Part shown: positions 50,220-58,963 of the stretch, one piece after another
Numbering within the stretch: the first letter of the stretch is position 1
Layout of the letters: each line of letters starts with the position of its first letter
Origin: Lewinella sp. 4G2
GTDB lineage: Bacteria; Bacteroidota; Bacteroidia; Chitinophagales; Saprospiraceae
Direction: 5' to 3'
Assembly (NCBI RefSeq): GCF_001625015.1
Contig: NZ_LVWJ02000014.1
Coordinates: forward strand, 1,178,001 to 1,242,000
Length of the DNA: 64,000 nucleotides
The notes under the pieces: generated by a model
Database searches by the model: none
What the model saw: the letters and a program-made list of their open reading frames with translations, nothing else
What the model was told of the DNA's origin: nothing
Program-made: the position numbers and the translations under genes

Positions 50220-51389
50220 ATGGAGGCATACATAGTAAAAGGATTCCGCTCCGCCGTTGGCCGCGCCAAAAAGGGAGGATTTAAAAATTATCGTTCGGAC
50301 GATCTGGCCGTGGACGTTATTCGTCATCTGATGAGTACCGTGCCGGAGGTTGATCCGAAACTCATCGACGATGTGATCGTCGGCTGTGCTAACCCGGAAG
50401 GGGAGCAGGGGCTGCAGGTGGGTCGCCTCATCGCCGCCCGCGCTTTGGGTAAGGAAGTGCCCGGAATCACCATAAACCGTTACTGTGCGTCCGGCCTGGA
50501 GTCGATCGCGATGGCGGTGGGTAAGATCAAAGCTGGCTTTGGGGATATGTACCTCGCCGGTGGCGCGGAGAGCATGAGCATGATCCCGATGACGGGCTAC
50601 AAACTCAGCCCCAGCTACAAAGCGGCGATGGATAACCTGAACTACCACGTTTCGATGGGTAAGACCGCCGAAGCCGTGGCCGCGAAGTACAACGTCACCC
50701 GCGAGGAGGCGGACGCCTTCGCCGTGCGCAGCCACGAAAAGGCCGCCGCCGCCATTGACGGGGGCAAATTTGACAGCCAGATCGTCCCCGTTGAGGTGGA
50801 GGATGTGTTCGTCAAGGATGGCAAAATGGTGAAGAGCAGCCATACCGTGAAGATGGACGAAGGTGTCCGCCGCGGTACTAGCATGGAGGGATTGGCCCGC
50901 CTGCGCGCCGTCTTCCAAACGGATGGGGTAGTAACGGCCGGTAACTCCAGCCAGACTTCGGACGGAGCCGCCTTTACGCTCGTTGTATCCGAACGGATGG
51001 TGAAAAAACTGAACCTGGAACCCATCGCCCGCCTGGTGAGTTGCTCCGTCGGTGGGGTGGACCCCCTGTACATGGGTATTGGCCCCTGCGTGGCCGTCCC
51101 CAAAGCCCTCGAGCGCGCCGGCCTGAAGATTGGCGACATCGAGCAAACGGAACTCAACGAGGCCTTCGCCACCCAGGCGCTGGCCGTCATCAAAACGCTG
51201 GGCATTGACCCCGAAACCGTCAACCCGAACGGTGGTGCGATTGCCCTCGGTCACCCACTGGGTTGTACTGGCGCCAAACTCACCATCCAGTTATTGGAAG
51301 AGATGCGGCTACGCAACCAGAAGTACGGCATGGTAACTGCCTGCGTTGGTGGTGGCCAGGGTATTGCTGGGGTGATTGAGCGGTTGTAG
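50220..51389 (+). CDS. fadA: Acetyl-CoA acyltransferase (thiolase)
   Basis: 389 residues. Cleaves 3-ketoacyl-CoA in the last beta-oxidation step. The nucleophile Cys is in NRYCASGLESIAMAVG near residue 90, the His in GGAIALGHPLGCTGA, and the second catalytic Cys in VTACVGGGQGIAGV close to the C-terminus. GGAESMSMIPM and ELNEAFATQALAV are family hallmarks. It forms an operon-like pair with fadN and is followed by a clear terminator. Confidence 0.95.
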   Translation: MEAYIVKGFRSAVGRAKKGGFKNYRSDDLAVDVIRHLMSTVPEVDPKLIDDVIVGCANPEGEQGLQVGRLIAARALGKEVPGITINRYCASGLESIAMAVGKIKAGFGDMYLAGGAESMSMIPMTGYKLSPSYKAAMDNLNYHVSMGKTAEAVAAKYNVTREEADAFAVRSHEKAAAAIDGGKFDSQIVPVEVEDVFVKDGKMVKSSHTVKMDEGVRRGTSMEGLARLRAVFQTDGVVTAGNSSQTSDGAAFTLVVSERMVKKLNLEPIARLVSCSVGGVDPLYMGIGPCVAVPKALERAGLKIGDIEQTELNEAFATQALAVIKTLGIDPETVNPNGGAIALGHPLGCTGAKLTIQLLEEMRLRNQKYGMVTACVGGGQGIAGVIERL

Positions 51390-51416
51390 GATCGTCTGAT
51401 TATATACCTCAATTGG

Positions 51417-51448
51417 AAGCCCCGGAACGCTGTTGTGTTTCGGGGCTT
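51417..51448 (+). terminator. Terminator after fadA
   Basis: AAGCCCCG (51417-51424) pairs with CGGGGCTT (51441-51448), followed by TCCATTTTAA, 28 bp after the fadA stop. Confidence 0.7.
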
Positions 51449-51536
51449 TCCATTTTAATAGATGGGATAAATAGGTAGTACACCAAAACATAAAGTCGTA
51501 TCATCATGCATGCAAGCAGAGCAATAAAATACACCG

Positions 51537-52808
51537 ATGAGGGAACTTTGGAAATACCTGTTACTGATTGCCAGCATGGGTTACATTATCGCTTGTAGTT
51601 CCAATAATGAGCACCCAATGGGTACTTACGTTGCATCCTGTGAGACGGACGGAAAAGCGAATTACGATCGCTTCATCGTAATCGAAGTAGGGGAAGATTC
51701 GATCACCAGCAGCACCTTTACCAACTTTGTTGATAGAGACCATATAAAGCACCGAAGTTTATCTACTGAAGTTTTCAGGGAGCCACTGACTACGAATTAT
51801 AAAGATGTTTGGTTTGATATTACAGCTGCTACGATAACGGATCAGCAACTGATAATAACTTCTACGGGAGATTTTCCGGGACAATTAGTAGCGACTCGTC
51901 TTGCTGGTGCCGCGAACGAAAAAATTACCATTGCGAGCAATGAAAATTTCGCCAATAAAATCTTTGAACGGTGGACGGATCGGTCTCGCTGGATATTTTC
52001 GGAGGATCACCGTTTAGCAGTTTATGATTATAAAGGCAAACCACTTTATGATTATGAGTATGAACAATTCTATTCAGTAGATGAGTTTGCTGGAGAAAAT
52101 TATCTAGTTCTTCACCATAGGAATGAAAACAGCTATCTAATCAAAGAAGTAACGGACTCCTACGTAGCCGTGGAATCAATTGGCTGCAAGCCTACTCCAG
52201 ACACCTTGCGATTTCTGAAGGACACGATAATTCCCGTTGTTCTTCCGCCCGCAGAGGTTTTGGCTGAGGCACCTCAGTACAACCCAATTACCTACTCAAC
52301 GTACTGGTTTGAAACGCAGTGGAATTTTACTTTTATGAACAATGGTATATTTAAATTTATACCAAACGGTCATTTTGATATTGGCACCTTGTATTTAGGT
52401 GAATACACAGAAGAAGATGGAGTGATTGAATTGAATTACTTAAAAAGTGAATTTGGAAATATCCGTCCACTTGATCCGCCACGGCTATTTCGCCTCGATG
52501 AACATCACCTGCGTTGGCCTAATGGCGCGTTACTTACCCGGGAGGGAATAGTAGCAGGCGATTGGGAAGATCTGTTCGCGGAATTAAACGCTGTTTCTGA
52601 TCAATTGGTAAATAATTATCTACCGGGTGGTGATGAATTTGACCGCCCTTATATACAGGCCAGGATTATCTCCACTCAACCCCAAACGGTCATTGAATTT
52701 AAAGAGCTCCCCCGCCGCAATATGCCTGACCGGCCGCTATACATCGATACGCTTACGTTGGCTGAGGTTAGGGAATTGTATCCATATGAAGATCCTTTCG
52801 CCGACTGA
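51537..52808 (+). CDS. AT-richer hypothetical lipoprotein
   Basis: 423 residues. Lipoprotein signal MRELWKYLLLIASMGYIIACSSN. The rest is polar with scattered beta segments (ENYLVLHHRNENSYLIKEVTDSYVAVESIGCKPTPDTLRF) and no recognised domain. Visibly richer in A and T than the surrounding genes (AAT, AAA and GAT codons), suggesting a different origin or relaxed selection. The next gene starts on the other strand. Function unknown. Confidence 0.65.
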   Translation: MRELWKYLLLIASMGYIIACSSNNEHPMGTYVASCETDGKANYDRFIVIEVGEDSITSSTFTNFVDRDHIKHRSLSTEVFREPLTTNYKDVWFDITAATITDQQLIITSTGDFPGQLVATRLAGAANEKITIASNENFANKIFERWTDRSRWIFSEDHRLAVYDYKGKPLYDYEYEQFYSVDEFAGENYLVLHHRNENSYLIKEVTDSYVAVESIGCKPTPDTLRFLKDTIIPVVLPPAEVLAEAPQYNPITYSTYWFETQWNFTFMNNGIFKFIPNGHFDIGTLYLGEYTEEDGVIELNYLKSEFGNIRPLDPPRLFRLDEHHLRWPNGALLTREGIVAGDWEDLFAELNAVSDQLVNNYLPGGDEFDRPYIQARIISTQPQTVIEFKELPRRNMPDRPLYIDTLTLAEVRELYPYEDPFAD

Positions 52809-52880
52809 GTTATGCGGTACCTCTTCCATCATGAGCAGAACGCTTCTCTATTTCCGTGATACCCCATTCCAACTTCCCCC

Positions 52881-52897
52881 GCACCCGCGGCAGCGCC
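52881..52897 (-). repeat. 18-bp dispersed word, copy 13
   Basis: Matches 17 of 18 positions (last base G), intergenic, between the AT-rich gene and the GH43 gene. Confidence 0.85.
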
Positions 52898-52929
52898 GAA
52901 TCCTGAATATTGTCAATTATTAGACAATA

Positions 52930-54378
52930 CTACAACGCCACCCGAATCTCTTCCTCCAACTCCAACGGCGCGATCCAGCCCAGGGAATCAAACCTCAGCG
53001 GGCTACTCCAGTACTGGTAGTCGTGGCCCTTCACGTTGTCGGAGGCGGAACCCCAGAGGTCACCCATCCAGATGAATTCGTTGCCGTTACTGGTCTTCAG
53101 CTCCATGACGTACGTCTGCTGGGCGGGGATGATGACGGGGCCGGGCTGGCCGTTGCTGATATATACTCCGTCCAAATCGCCCGCCACTTCGGTGAGGCGG
53201 ACGGGGTAGGAATACTCCGCCACCGGCGTGAAACGGAGGCGTTGGCCGTTAAAGCGGTCCACGTCGAAGGTCATTTCCGTCAGCATATTTTTGGGTGTGG
53301 TGGTGACGGCAACTTCACCGGCGGGCTGCCAGCCGTGGTCGTAATAATCTACGGTAAAAGTGGGCACTACGATATCCTGGTGCACCCGCGGGTTGTCCAC
53401 CTCTCCGCACTGCCCGGAGCGGTCTCCGGTGAAGTGGTACAGCGTAAGTTGGGGGTGGCCATCCTTGGCGGCGAGGTCAACGATCAGGCTTTCAAAGCCT
53501 TGCTCCCCCTTCGCCAGGGCGGCGTAATGGGTGGTAAACGTAACGTCGTCCCGAAGCAACGGCGCTTGCCGCCCGGGCCGCCGGTTGATGTTGTTGGTGA
53601 GCGTCCATTCGCTCAGCGGGTCGTCCGACATATACACGCGGGCCCCGGCGCCCTGGTTGCAGAAACAGCAGGTGTAATCCGTCAGTAAATAATAGATGCC
53701 GTTCCGTTTGAACATCGACCCCGCCTCGCAGTACTGGGCGATGTAGCCGCCATTTTCGAGCGTGGAGCCGAGGTAATCCGCGCTCAGTTTTTCTACCGAT
53801 ACGCGGTGCCCGTCGATGGTGTTATAACTGATGTAGGCCGTCTGGTCCGCATCCACGAAGAGGCCGAAATCACCGACGCCGAGGTCCGAATGCGTCACCT
53901 TCACGTCATCGTTCACCAGCGTGAAGGGGCCGCCGGGGCTATCCGAAACCGCCACGCCGAAGTGCCCTTCCCACAGCGTTGGGTACCAATTATACCATAG
54001 CACGTACTGCTTGCTGGCGGCGTTGTAGATCACGTGCGGCCGGTAGTGCACGCCCTCCGGGTGGTCTGCCAGCGCGGGGCCGAGGTGCTCCCAGGTCACC
54101 ATATCGTCGCTCCGGTACACGTGGTATTCGTTGGCCGTCGTGAAGCCGTTCGTCTTCCCGTATTGCGTCCCGTACCAGTAATAAGCGCCCTCGAATTCAA
54201 TGATCCGCCCGTCGTGCGCATCGACGATCTGCCCGTCCTTGGTCAGCCGGGGTTCGACGTTTGAGATAGTGGTGACTTCACCCATGGTTCGCCCCGTACT
54301 ACCGTCATTCTGGGCGCTGTCGCAGGTGCAGAGGAGGAGGGTGAGGAGGGAAAGGACTAATGGATAGTAGTAGGACAT
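52930..54378 (-). CDS. Glycoside hydrolase family 43-like lipoprotein
   Basis: 482 residues. N-terminus MSYYYPLVLSLLTLLLCTCDSAQN is a lipoprotein signal; its Cys and the next residues are read from an 18-bp word copy. Five-bladed-propeller signatures of GH43: VDAHDGRIIEFEGAYYWYGT, YRPHVIYNAASKQYVLWYN, GDFGLFVDADQTAYISYN, and the catalytic Glu in QYCEAGSMFKRNGIYYLLTD. These enzymes remove arabinose, xylose or galactose side chains from plant or algal glycans. It is probably surface-exposed; the sugar cannot be assigned. Confidence 0.83.
   Translation of the reverse strand: MSYYYPLVLSLLTLLLCTCDSAQNDGSTGRTMGEVTTISNVEPRLTKDGQIVDAHDGRIIEFEGAYYWYGTQYGKTNGFTTANEYHVYRSDDMVTWEHLGPALADHPEGVHYRPHVIYNAASKQYVLWYNWYPTLWEGHFGVAVSDSPGGPFTLVNDDVKVTHSDLGVGDFGLFVDADQTAYISYNTIDGHRVSVEKLSADYLGSTLENGGYIAQYCEAGSMFKRNGIYYLLTDYTCCFCNQGAGARVYMSDDPLSEWTLTNNINRRPGRQAPLLRDDVTFTTHYAALAKGEQGFESLIVDLAAKDGHPQLTLYHFTGDRSGQCGEVDNPRVHQDIVVPTFTVDYYDHGWQPAGEVAVTTTPKNMLTEMTFDVDRFNGQRLRFTPVAEYSYPVRLTEVAGDLDGVYISNGQPGPVIIPAQQTYVMELKTSNGNEFIWMGDLWGSASDNVKGHDYQYWSSPLRFDSLGWIAPLELEEEIRVAL
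54312..54329 (+). repeat. 18-bp dispersed word, copy 14 (GH43 lipobox)
   Basis: GGGCGCTGTCGCAGGTGC; the gene reads it as CTCDSA at the lipobox, close to CTCASA of the gene at 42675. Confidence 0.88.
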
Positions 54379-54490
54379 ATGGCATGAAATGTTGAGTCCA
54401 ACCTACAATACTTGGCGGCAACATTCATCTTAAGCAGTCCTAATTGAACTCTCCTTCTAGTCGCAAGTAGTCCCTTGCACTGGATTTGCT

Positions 54491-54916
54491 CTAGCTAAAT
54501 GACAACAAGTACCCTTTACTGATTGCCATAAGCCGCTCTTCAACTCTGATTGGTAGATTCATCTGAAGAATACGGATGGTGCCTTCCCCCGCCTTCGAGA
54601 ATGATTTTAATTTGCCATTCGGTAAAAGTTGAAAGTGTTCGTTCCAAATCTGTCTCCTCGGATGAAACAATAGTTCAATCTCCTCAGTAGTATAATCGTA
54701 GCTAACGATACTACTTCCCTTATACCGATTACAGGCGGGACAAGCGTAAGCTAAATTTTCAAGTAAGTCAGGCCCACCTTGTTTTCGGCTGATAACGTGT
54801 TCAATGTGATAAGTATAGAAGGTACTGAACTGAGGCATAGTACAGTACTCACATCTATCCGATGAAAGCTCAATTAGTTCTGTCCGAAAGTTCTCAAGCA
54901 AGGTGTTAGTTCCCAT
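54491..54916 (-). CDS. HNH-family endonuclease
   Basis: 141 residues with the zinc-ribbon HNH fold: CEYC, HIEHVISRKQGGPDLLENLAYACPACNRYKGS. A C-terminal tail (FHPRRQIWNEHFQLLPNG) is typical of the Bacteroidota HNH family. It overlaps the small gene upstream by 11 bp. The composition is AT-richer than neighbours, so it may be acquired. It is probably a restriction- or mobility-linked nuclease. Confidence 0.83.
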   Translation of the reverse strand: MGTNTLLENFRTELIELSSDRCEYCTMPQFSTFYTYHIEHVISRKQGGPDLLENLAYACPACNRYKGSSIVSYDYTTEEIELLFHPRRQIWNEHFQLLPNGKLKSFSKAGEGTIRILQMNLPIRVEERLMAISKGYLLSFS

Positions 54917-55169
54917 TTTGAGACTTGCCGTTTAGCTCTGCGTGAGCATTGAGCTTAGCGATTGACATTATGTGTTGTGCTAATAAGCTTTGATCTAACT
55001 CTTTCTGTTCTTCCTCAGTAGCAGCCTCCGCCTCGACTAATGCTATTAATTTACGTAGATGAAGGTCTTCTTCCTCGGAAGATCTGTAAGCCATTATTTC
55101 CTCGGCGGAATGGCCTTCACCCAAGAAAGCTACAACCCTGGCCAGCATTGTGAAATCGGCAACTAACAT
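54906..55169 (-). CDS. Small hypothetical protein coupled to the HNH nuclease
   Basis: 87 residues (MLVADFTMLARVVAFLGEGHSAEEIMAYR...). Acidic and helical (LHLRKLIALVEAEAATEEEQKELDQSLLAQHIMSIAKL), no family recognised. The 11-bp overlap with the HNH gene implies joint expression. A regulator, inhibitor or antitoxin-like role is possible, but nothing in the sequence shows it. Confidence 0.6.
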   Translation of the reverse strand: MLVADFTMLARVVAFLGEGHSAEEIMAYRSSEEEDLHLRKLIALVEAEAATEEEQKELDQSLLAQHIMSIAKLNAHAELNGKSQNGN

Positions 55170-55235
55170 GGTTAAATGGTTTGTAAAAGAGATAACGACT
55201 TAGTGCAGAGGGAAAGTTTACTGCGGGACAGCTTA

Positions 55236-56837
55236 TCACAATATCGAATACTGCAAGAAATCCGCCTTCTCCGGGTAGTCCGTATTGTAGTGGAGGCCAC
55301 GGCTTTCGTGGCGTAGACTGGCCGCTTTGGTGACGAGGTGGCCGATCGTGATGAGGTTGCGAAGTTCACACAACTGGGTACTTACCAAGCTTTGCTTGTA
55401 CAGTTCTTCCGTCTCCGTACCGAGCAATTCGAGGCGTTTCTGCGCCCGCTCAAGGCGTTTATCGTTGCGGACGATGCCTACGTAGCTGGACATCACTTCC
55501 TTGAGCTCTTTGGTGGATTGGGTGATGAGGACCTTTTCCTTCGGGTCCATCGTCGCCGTACGGTTCCAGTGGGGGATGTTTTCTTCGATATCCGCCAAAT
55601 CGATGTTGGCCGCAATGGAATGCGCGATCCGGTGGCCAAAAACGAGCGCCTCCAACAGGCTGTTGGACGCGAGGCGGTTGGCTCCGTGGAGCCCGGTGGA
55701 CGTACACTCTCCGCAGGCGTAGAGATTGCTGACGTTGCACTTCCCATACTCATCCACCTTCACGCCGCCGCACATATAGTGGCAGGCCGGGCAGACGGGG
55801 ATCATGTCCTTCGCCGGGTCGATCCCGATGCTCAGGCACTTATCCCGGATGGTGGGGAAGTGCTTGATGAAGTGGGCCTCATCGATGTGGGTACAGTCGA
55901 GCCACATACATTCTACGCCGGCCAGTTTCATTTCGTTGTCGATGGCCCGGGCCACGATGTCGCGGGGTGCCAGGCTGCCGCGGGGGTCGTAGTCGTGCAT
56001 GAACTCAGTCCCGTCTTTTCGCTTCAGGATCGCCCCCTCGCCTCGAACGGCCTCACTGACCAAAAAGGCCTGCGGGTCACCGACGGGGTTGTACAGTGCG
56101 GTGGGGTGGAACTGAACGAATTCCATGTTTTCCAGGTGAACCTTGGCCCGGTAGGCCATCGCAATGCCGTCGCCCGTCGCAATTACGGGGTTAGTCGTGG
56201 AGCGGTAGATCTGTCCGTTACCACCGGCGGCCAGGACGGTGTTTTTCGCCAGGATCTTATCAATCTCGCCGGTCTTCCGGTTGAGGACGTAACAGCCGTA
56301 ACACTCAATGTCGGGCGTCAGCTTCGTGACGATGTAGCCGAGGTGGTGTTGCGTCAGGAGGTCCAACGCAAAGAAGTGTTCGTGGACGACGAGGTTATCC
56401 AGCGTCGCCGCCTTGGCGCTGAGGGCGCGTTGGATCTCCCAGCCCGTCAGGTCCTTGTAGTGGAGGATGCGGTTTTCGGAGTGCCCCCCTTCCCGGCCGA
56501 GGTCGTACTTTTTGAATTGGTCGAGGTCAAAGCGAGTCCCCCATTCGATGATCTCTTCGACGCGGGTTGGCCCTTCTTCCACGACGATGCGGACGATGTG
56601 CTCGTCGCACAGCCCCGCTCCCGCATCGAGGGTATCGGCGATGTGCTTTTCGAAGTTGTCAGAATTGTGGTCCCACACCGCCGCAACGCCACCCTGTGCG
56701 TAGCTGGTGTTGCTCTCCCGCTCGTTGACTTTAGTAAGGACGTCAATCTTAAGGTCCGGCCGTAGGATGGCCAGCTTGATACCAGTAGAAAGGCCGGCAA
56801 TTCCGGAGCCAATGATGAGGACGTCGGTGGTGAGCAT
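55236..56837 (-). CDS. nadB: L-aspartate oxidase NadB
   Basis: FAD enzyme that oxidises aspartate to iminoaspartate at the start of NAD synthesis. 533 residues with FAD-binding LIIGSGIAGLSTGIKLA, the NTSYAQGGVAAVWD segment, the catalytic-base RGEGAILKRKDG and HDYDPRGSLAPRDIVARAI, and the C-terminal helix bundle (LVSTQLCELRNLITIGHLVTKAASLRHESRGLHYNTDYPE). No nadA or nadC is adjacent. Confidence 0.95.
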   Translation of the reverse strand: MLTTDVLIIGSGIAGLSTGIKLAILRPDLKIDVLTKVNERESNTSYAQGGVAAVWDHNSDNFEKHIADTLDAGAGLCDEHIVRIVVEEGPTRVEEIIEWGTRFDLDQFKKYDLGREGGHSENRILHYKDLTGWEIQRALSAKAATLDNLVVHEHFFALDLLTQHHLGYIVTKLTPDIECYGCYVLNRKTGEIDKILAKNTVLAAGGNGQIYRSTTNPVIATGDGIAMAYRAKVHLENMEFVQFHPTALYNPVGDPQAFLVSEAVRGEGAILKRKDGTEFMHDYDPRGSLAPRDIVARAIDNEMKLAGVECMWLDCTHIDEAHFIKHFPTIRDKCLSIGIDPAKDMIPVCPACHYMCGGVKVDEYGKCNVSNLYACGECTSTGLHGANRLASNSLLEALVFGHRIAHSIAANIDLADIEENIPHWNRTATMDPKEKVLITQSTKELKEVMSSYVGIVRNDKRLERAQKRLELLGTETEELYKQSLVSTQLCELRNLITIGHLVTKAASLRHESRGLHYNTDYPEKADFLQYSIL

Positions 56838-56891
56838 GAGTTAGGGTTGGGTTGGGGAATTATTTACGGTTGAAGGTAAGGTATTGGTTCG

Positions 56892-56984
56892 TTGGTGCTT
56901 TAGTGCTTTAGCTTCGCTGCTACTGCGTGGTGGGCTGCCGCTGTTATGTGCGGTAGCCTAAAGCACTAAAATACTAAAGTACCC
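56892..56984. repeat. Palindromic repeat related to 50090-50152, with 22-bp insertion
   Basis: TTGGTGCTTTAGTGCTTT ... CTAAAGCACTAAAATAC flank a region where GGGCTGCCGC and GCGGTAGC pair. Between TGCTTT and GGGCTG sits the 22-bp micro-element (56910-56931). The intact relative reads TGCTTTGGGCTGCC. Confidence 0.75.
56910..56931 (+). repeat. 22-bp micro-element inserted in a palindromic repeat
   Basis: First half AGCTTCGCTGC, second half TACTGCGTGGT. Identical to the reverse complement of 8213-8234. Confidence 0.88.
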
Positions 56985-56993
56985 GAGAGCACG

Positions 56994-58253
56994 TCACCCT
57001 CCCGCCACCAACTCCTCCAACCGATGCCGCGTCACCCCGAAAGTCTGCTTCAAAGTTGCGACCTCTTCCAGTGCCGCTTCCCGTTCTTTACCCCGAATGG
57101 CCGTGATCATCACGTTCTTGGCGGTGTGTTCCAGGGGGATGAATTCGAAAACCTTGGTCTTGTATCCCTGAGCCTGAAGAAGTAGGGCGCGGAGCCCATC
57201 CGTCAGCATGGCGGCCTGGCGTTCGAGGAGGATGCCGTTGTTAAGGAGCGGTTTAAGATCTGCGGGGACGGCCATGTCCTTGCGTACCTGTTTTTGGCAA
57301 CAGGGGGCAACGACCATGATTTCGGCTTTTTTCAGCAGACCTTGGTACAGGGCATCGTCGGTAGCCGTATCGCAGGCGTGGAGGGCGATCAGCATTTCGA
57401 TGCTGGCCGGACGATAGGTATCGATGTAGCCTTCGACGAAACGGAGGTCGGTGAAGCCATTTTCTTTGGCGATCTCCGTACACTTTTCTACCAGCTTCGG
57501 CCGCAGTTCGACGCCGGTTACGCGGACGTTGAGGCCAAGCGTATTGACCAGGTGGTCGTACAGCGCGAAGGTGAGGTAGCCGCTGCCCGAACCCATGTCC
57601 ACGATGTGTGCACCGGCTTTGAGGGGGTGTTCCTTGACGAGCCCGTCAATGATCTCCACGAACTTATTGATCTGCTTGAACTTGCGCTTGCCGGCGGGCA
57701 GAACGATCCCATCCTTATTGGTCACGCCGAGGCTGACGAGGTAGGGCCGGTCGGCGCCAATATCACGGTGCTTGGTTCGGTTGTGGGCCTGGATAACGGG
57801 CTTGCCGTACTTCACGTCGGCCTCCTCCATCGGCTGCATCCCCCGGTCGTTGATGGGCGATGTCGTAGGCTCGTCGGCCGGGGAAGTTTCCCGGCGGGTT
57901 TTGCTGGAGGGCCGGTTCATGATCCGGGCGTTGCCCTTCCGGCTGATCGCGATACTGAGGTGTTCGTAGGGGGTGAAGAGATCGGCGTTGTAGTATTCTT
58001 TGCCCAATAGTCTTCTTAGGAGGTCCATCCCCCGGTCAATGGGGAAGTTCTTTACTTCCTCGCGGTCCTGGTAGCGGTGGTTGATCTGGAGTTGGGTTTC
58101 CCCCTTGATGTCCACGAAACGGACGTAGAGGTTCTTGGGCTTCGTCGGTACCTTTTTGGCGGGTTTGGAAAAGGTGAGTTTGATCAGTTCCCGCGCGTCG
58201 ACTACTTCGCGGCAGGTTTTCCAGAATTTATCCAGGGGGCTGTTTTCAGGCAT
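56994..58253 (-). CDS. SAM-dependent methyltransferase (Methyltransf_32-like)
   Basis: 419 residues from the ATG at 58253 (MPENSPLDKFWKTC). The N-terminal third is a separate fold (LYVRFVDIKGETQLQINHRYQD). The methyltransferase half has motif I HIVDMGSGSGYLTFALYDHL, TGVELRPKLVEKC, and EMLIALHACDTATDDALYQ. The cysteine-bearing MVVAPCCQKQVRKDM follows, where the PCC motif is characteristic of the METTL25/RRNAD1-type family. It probably modifies RNA or protein in the cytoplasm. The longer frame to 58310 only adds a tail made of repeat DNA. Confidence 0.82.
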   Translation of the reverse strand: MPENSPLDKFWKTCREVVDARELIKLTFSKPAKKVPTKPKNLYVRFVDIKGETQLQINHRYQDREEVKNFPIDRGMDLLRRLLGKEYYNADLFTPYEHLSIAISRKGNARIMNRPSSKTRRETSPADEPTTSPINDRGMQPMEEADVKYGKPVIQAHNRTKHRDIGADRPYLVSLGVTNKDGIVLPAGKRKFKQINKFVEIIDGLVKEHPLKAGAHIVDMGSGSGYLTFALYDHLVNTLGLNVRVTGVELRPKLVEKCTEIAKENGFTDLRFVEGYIDTYRPASIEMLIALHACDTATDDALYQGLLKKAEIMVVAPCCQKQVRKDMAVPADLKPLLNNGILLERQAAMLTDGLRALLLQAQGYKTKVFEFIPLEHTAKNVMITAIRGKEREAALEEVATLKQTFGVTRHRLEELVAGG

Positions 58254-58316
58254 AGTCGTTCCAACGGTTTCGGGGCGGGGGTGGTTGGCGGCTGGCCCTG
58301 CTTTTCCCATTTCCTG

Positions 58317-58333
58317 GCACCTGCGTCAGCGCC
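58317..58333 (-). repeat. 18-bp dispersed word, copy 15
   Basis: GCACCTGCGTCAGCGCC followed by G; preceded by TTTTCCCATTTCCTG, as in the 51-bp copy at 42724 (CCCATTTCCTGG). Confidence 0.87.
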
Positions 58334-58365
58334 GGAAAGTTTGAATAAAATACAGGTAAAACATT

Positions 58366-58396
58366 TTGTAGGTAAAAGTTAGAAGCTTTATATTTG
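58366..58396 (+). promoter_or_regulatory. Promoter of the SnoaL-like gene
   Basis: TTG (58366-58368), 20-nt spacer, TATATTTG (58389-58396): a full match to the Bacteroidota pattern, 21 bp before the ATG. Confidence 0.72.
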
Positions 58397-58416
58397 TCAC
58401 AACACTATTTAAACAC

Positions 58417-58788
58417 ATGCACATGACTACCCAGCAAGTAGCCGACCGCCTCGTAGAGATGGTCCGCACCGGTAAGAGCGACGACGCCTACCTCGAATTA
58501 TTCGCCGAAAATGCTTCCTCCCACGAAATGCCCGGCGTACCCGGTGGCGACGTACAGGGCCGCGATAATCTCATCCAGAAGAGTAAAAAGTGGGCCGAGA
58601 ACGTGGCGGAGATCCATACGCTGACCGTGACCGATCCCCTCATCCACGGAGAATTCTTCACCGTCGGTATGAGTATCGACCTCACCAAGAAAGACGGTGG
58701 CCGCACCGGCCTGGAAGAGGAAATTTGCGTGTACCACGTGCGGGACGGGAAGATCCAGAGTGAGCGCTTCGTTTACGCGATGGGCTAA
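58417..58788 (+). CDS. SnoaL/NTF2-fold protein
   Basis: 123 residues (ATG at 58417; a second at 58423, MTTQQVADRL, is also plausible). The helix-sheet pattern of the NTF2-like superfamily is visible: ADRLVEMVRTGKSDDAYLELFAENASSHEM, a middle sheet (WAENVAEIHTLTVTDPLIHGEFFTVGMSIDL), and a final strand EEEICVYHVRDGKIQSERFVYA. Such small proteins are polyketide cyclases, isomerases or ligand binders. No active-site residues can be assigned and no partner is adjacent. Confidence 0.75.
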   Translation: MHMTTQQVADRLVEMVRTGKSDDAYLELFAENASSHEMPGVPGGDVQGRDNLIQKSKKWAENVAEIHTLTVTDPLIHGEFFTVGMSIDLTKKDGGRTGLEEEICVYHVRDGKIQSERFVYAMG

Positions 58789-58963
58789 AGATTAGCTGTA
58801 GTTGGCCATGCTAGCCGCATTTTGGCGCTAAATAGGTGACAAGCGACACGGTTTCCTATAAGAAGCCAAGGAGGGAAAAGAGGGAAAGGGAGGGGTGCCT
58901 GCGGCGTTTCGCGCTTTTTATACTCCTTCGTCCGTTGCTATGCTCATCCAGGTAAGGATTGGT

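Noticed and set aside
58254-58310. Longer N-terminus for the methyltransferase gene
   Set aside because: The extra residues come from repeat flank DNA; the ATG at 58253 fits the domain start.
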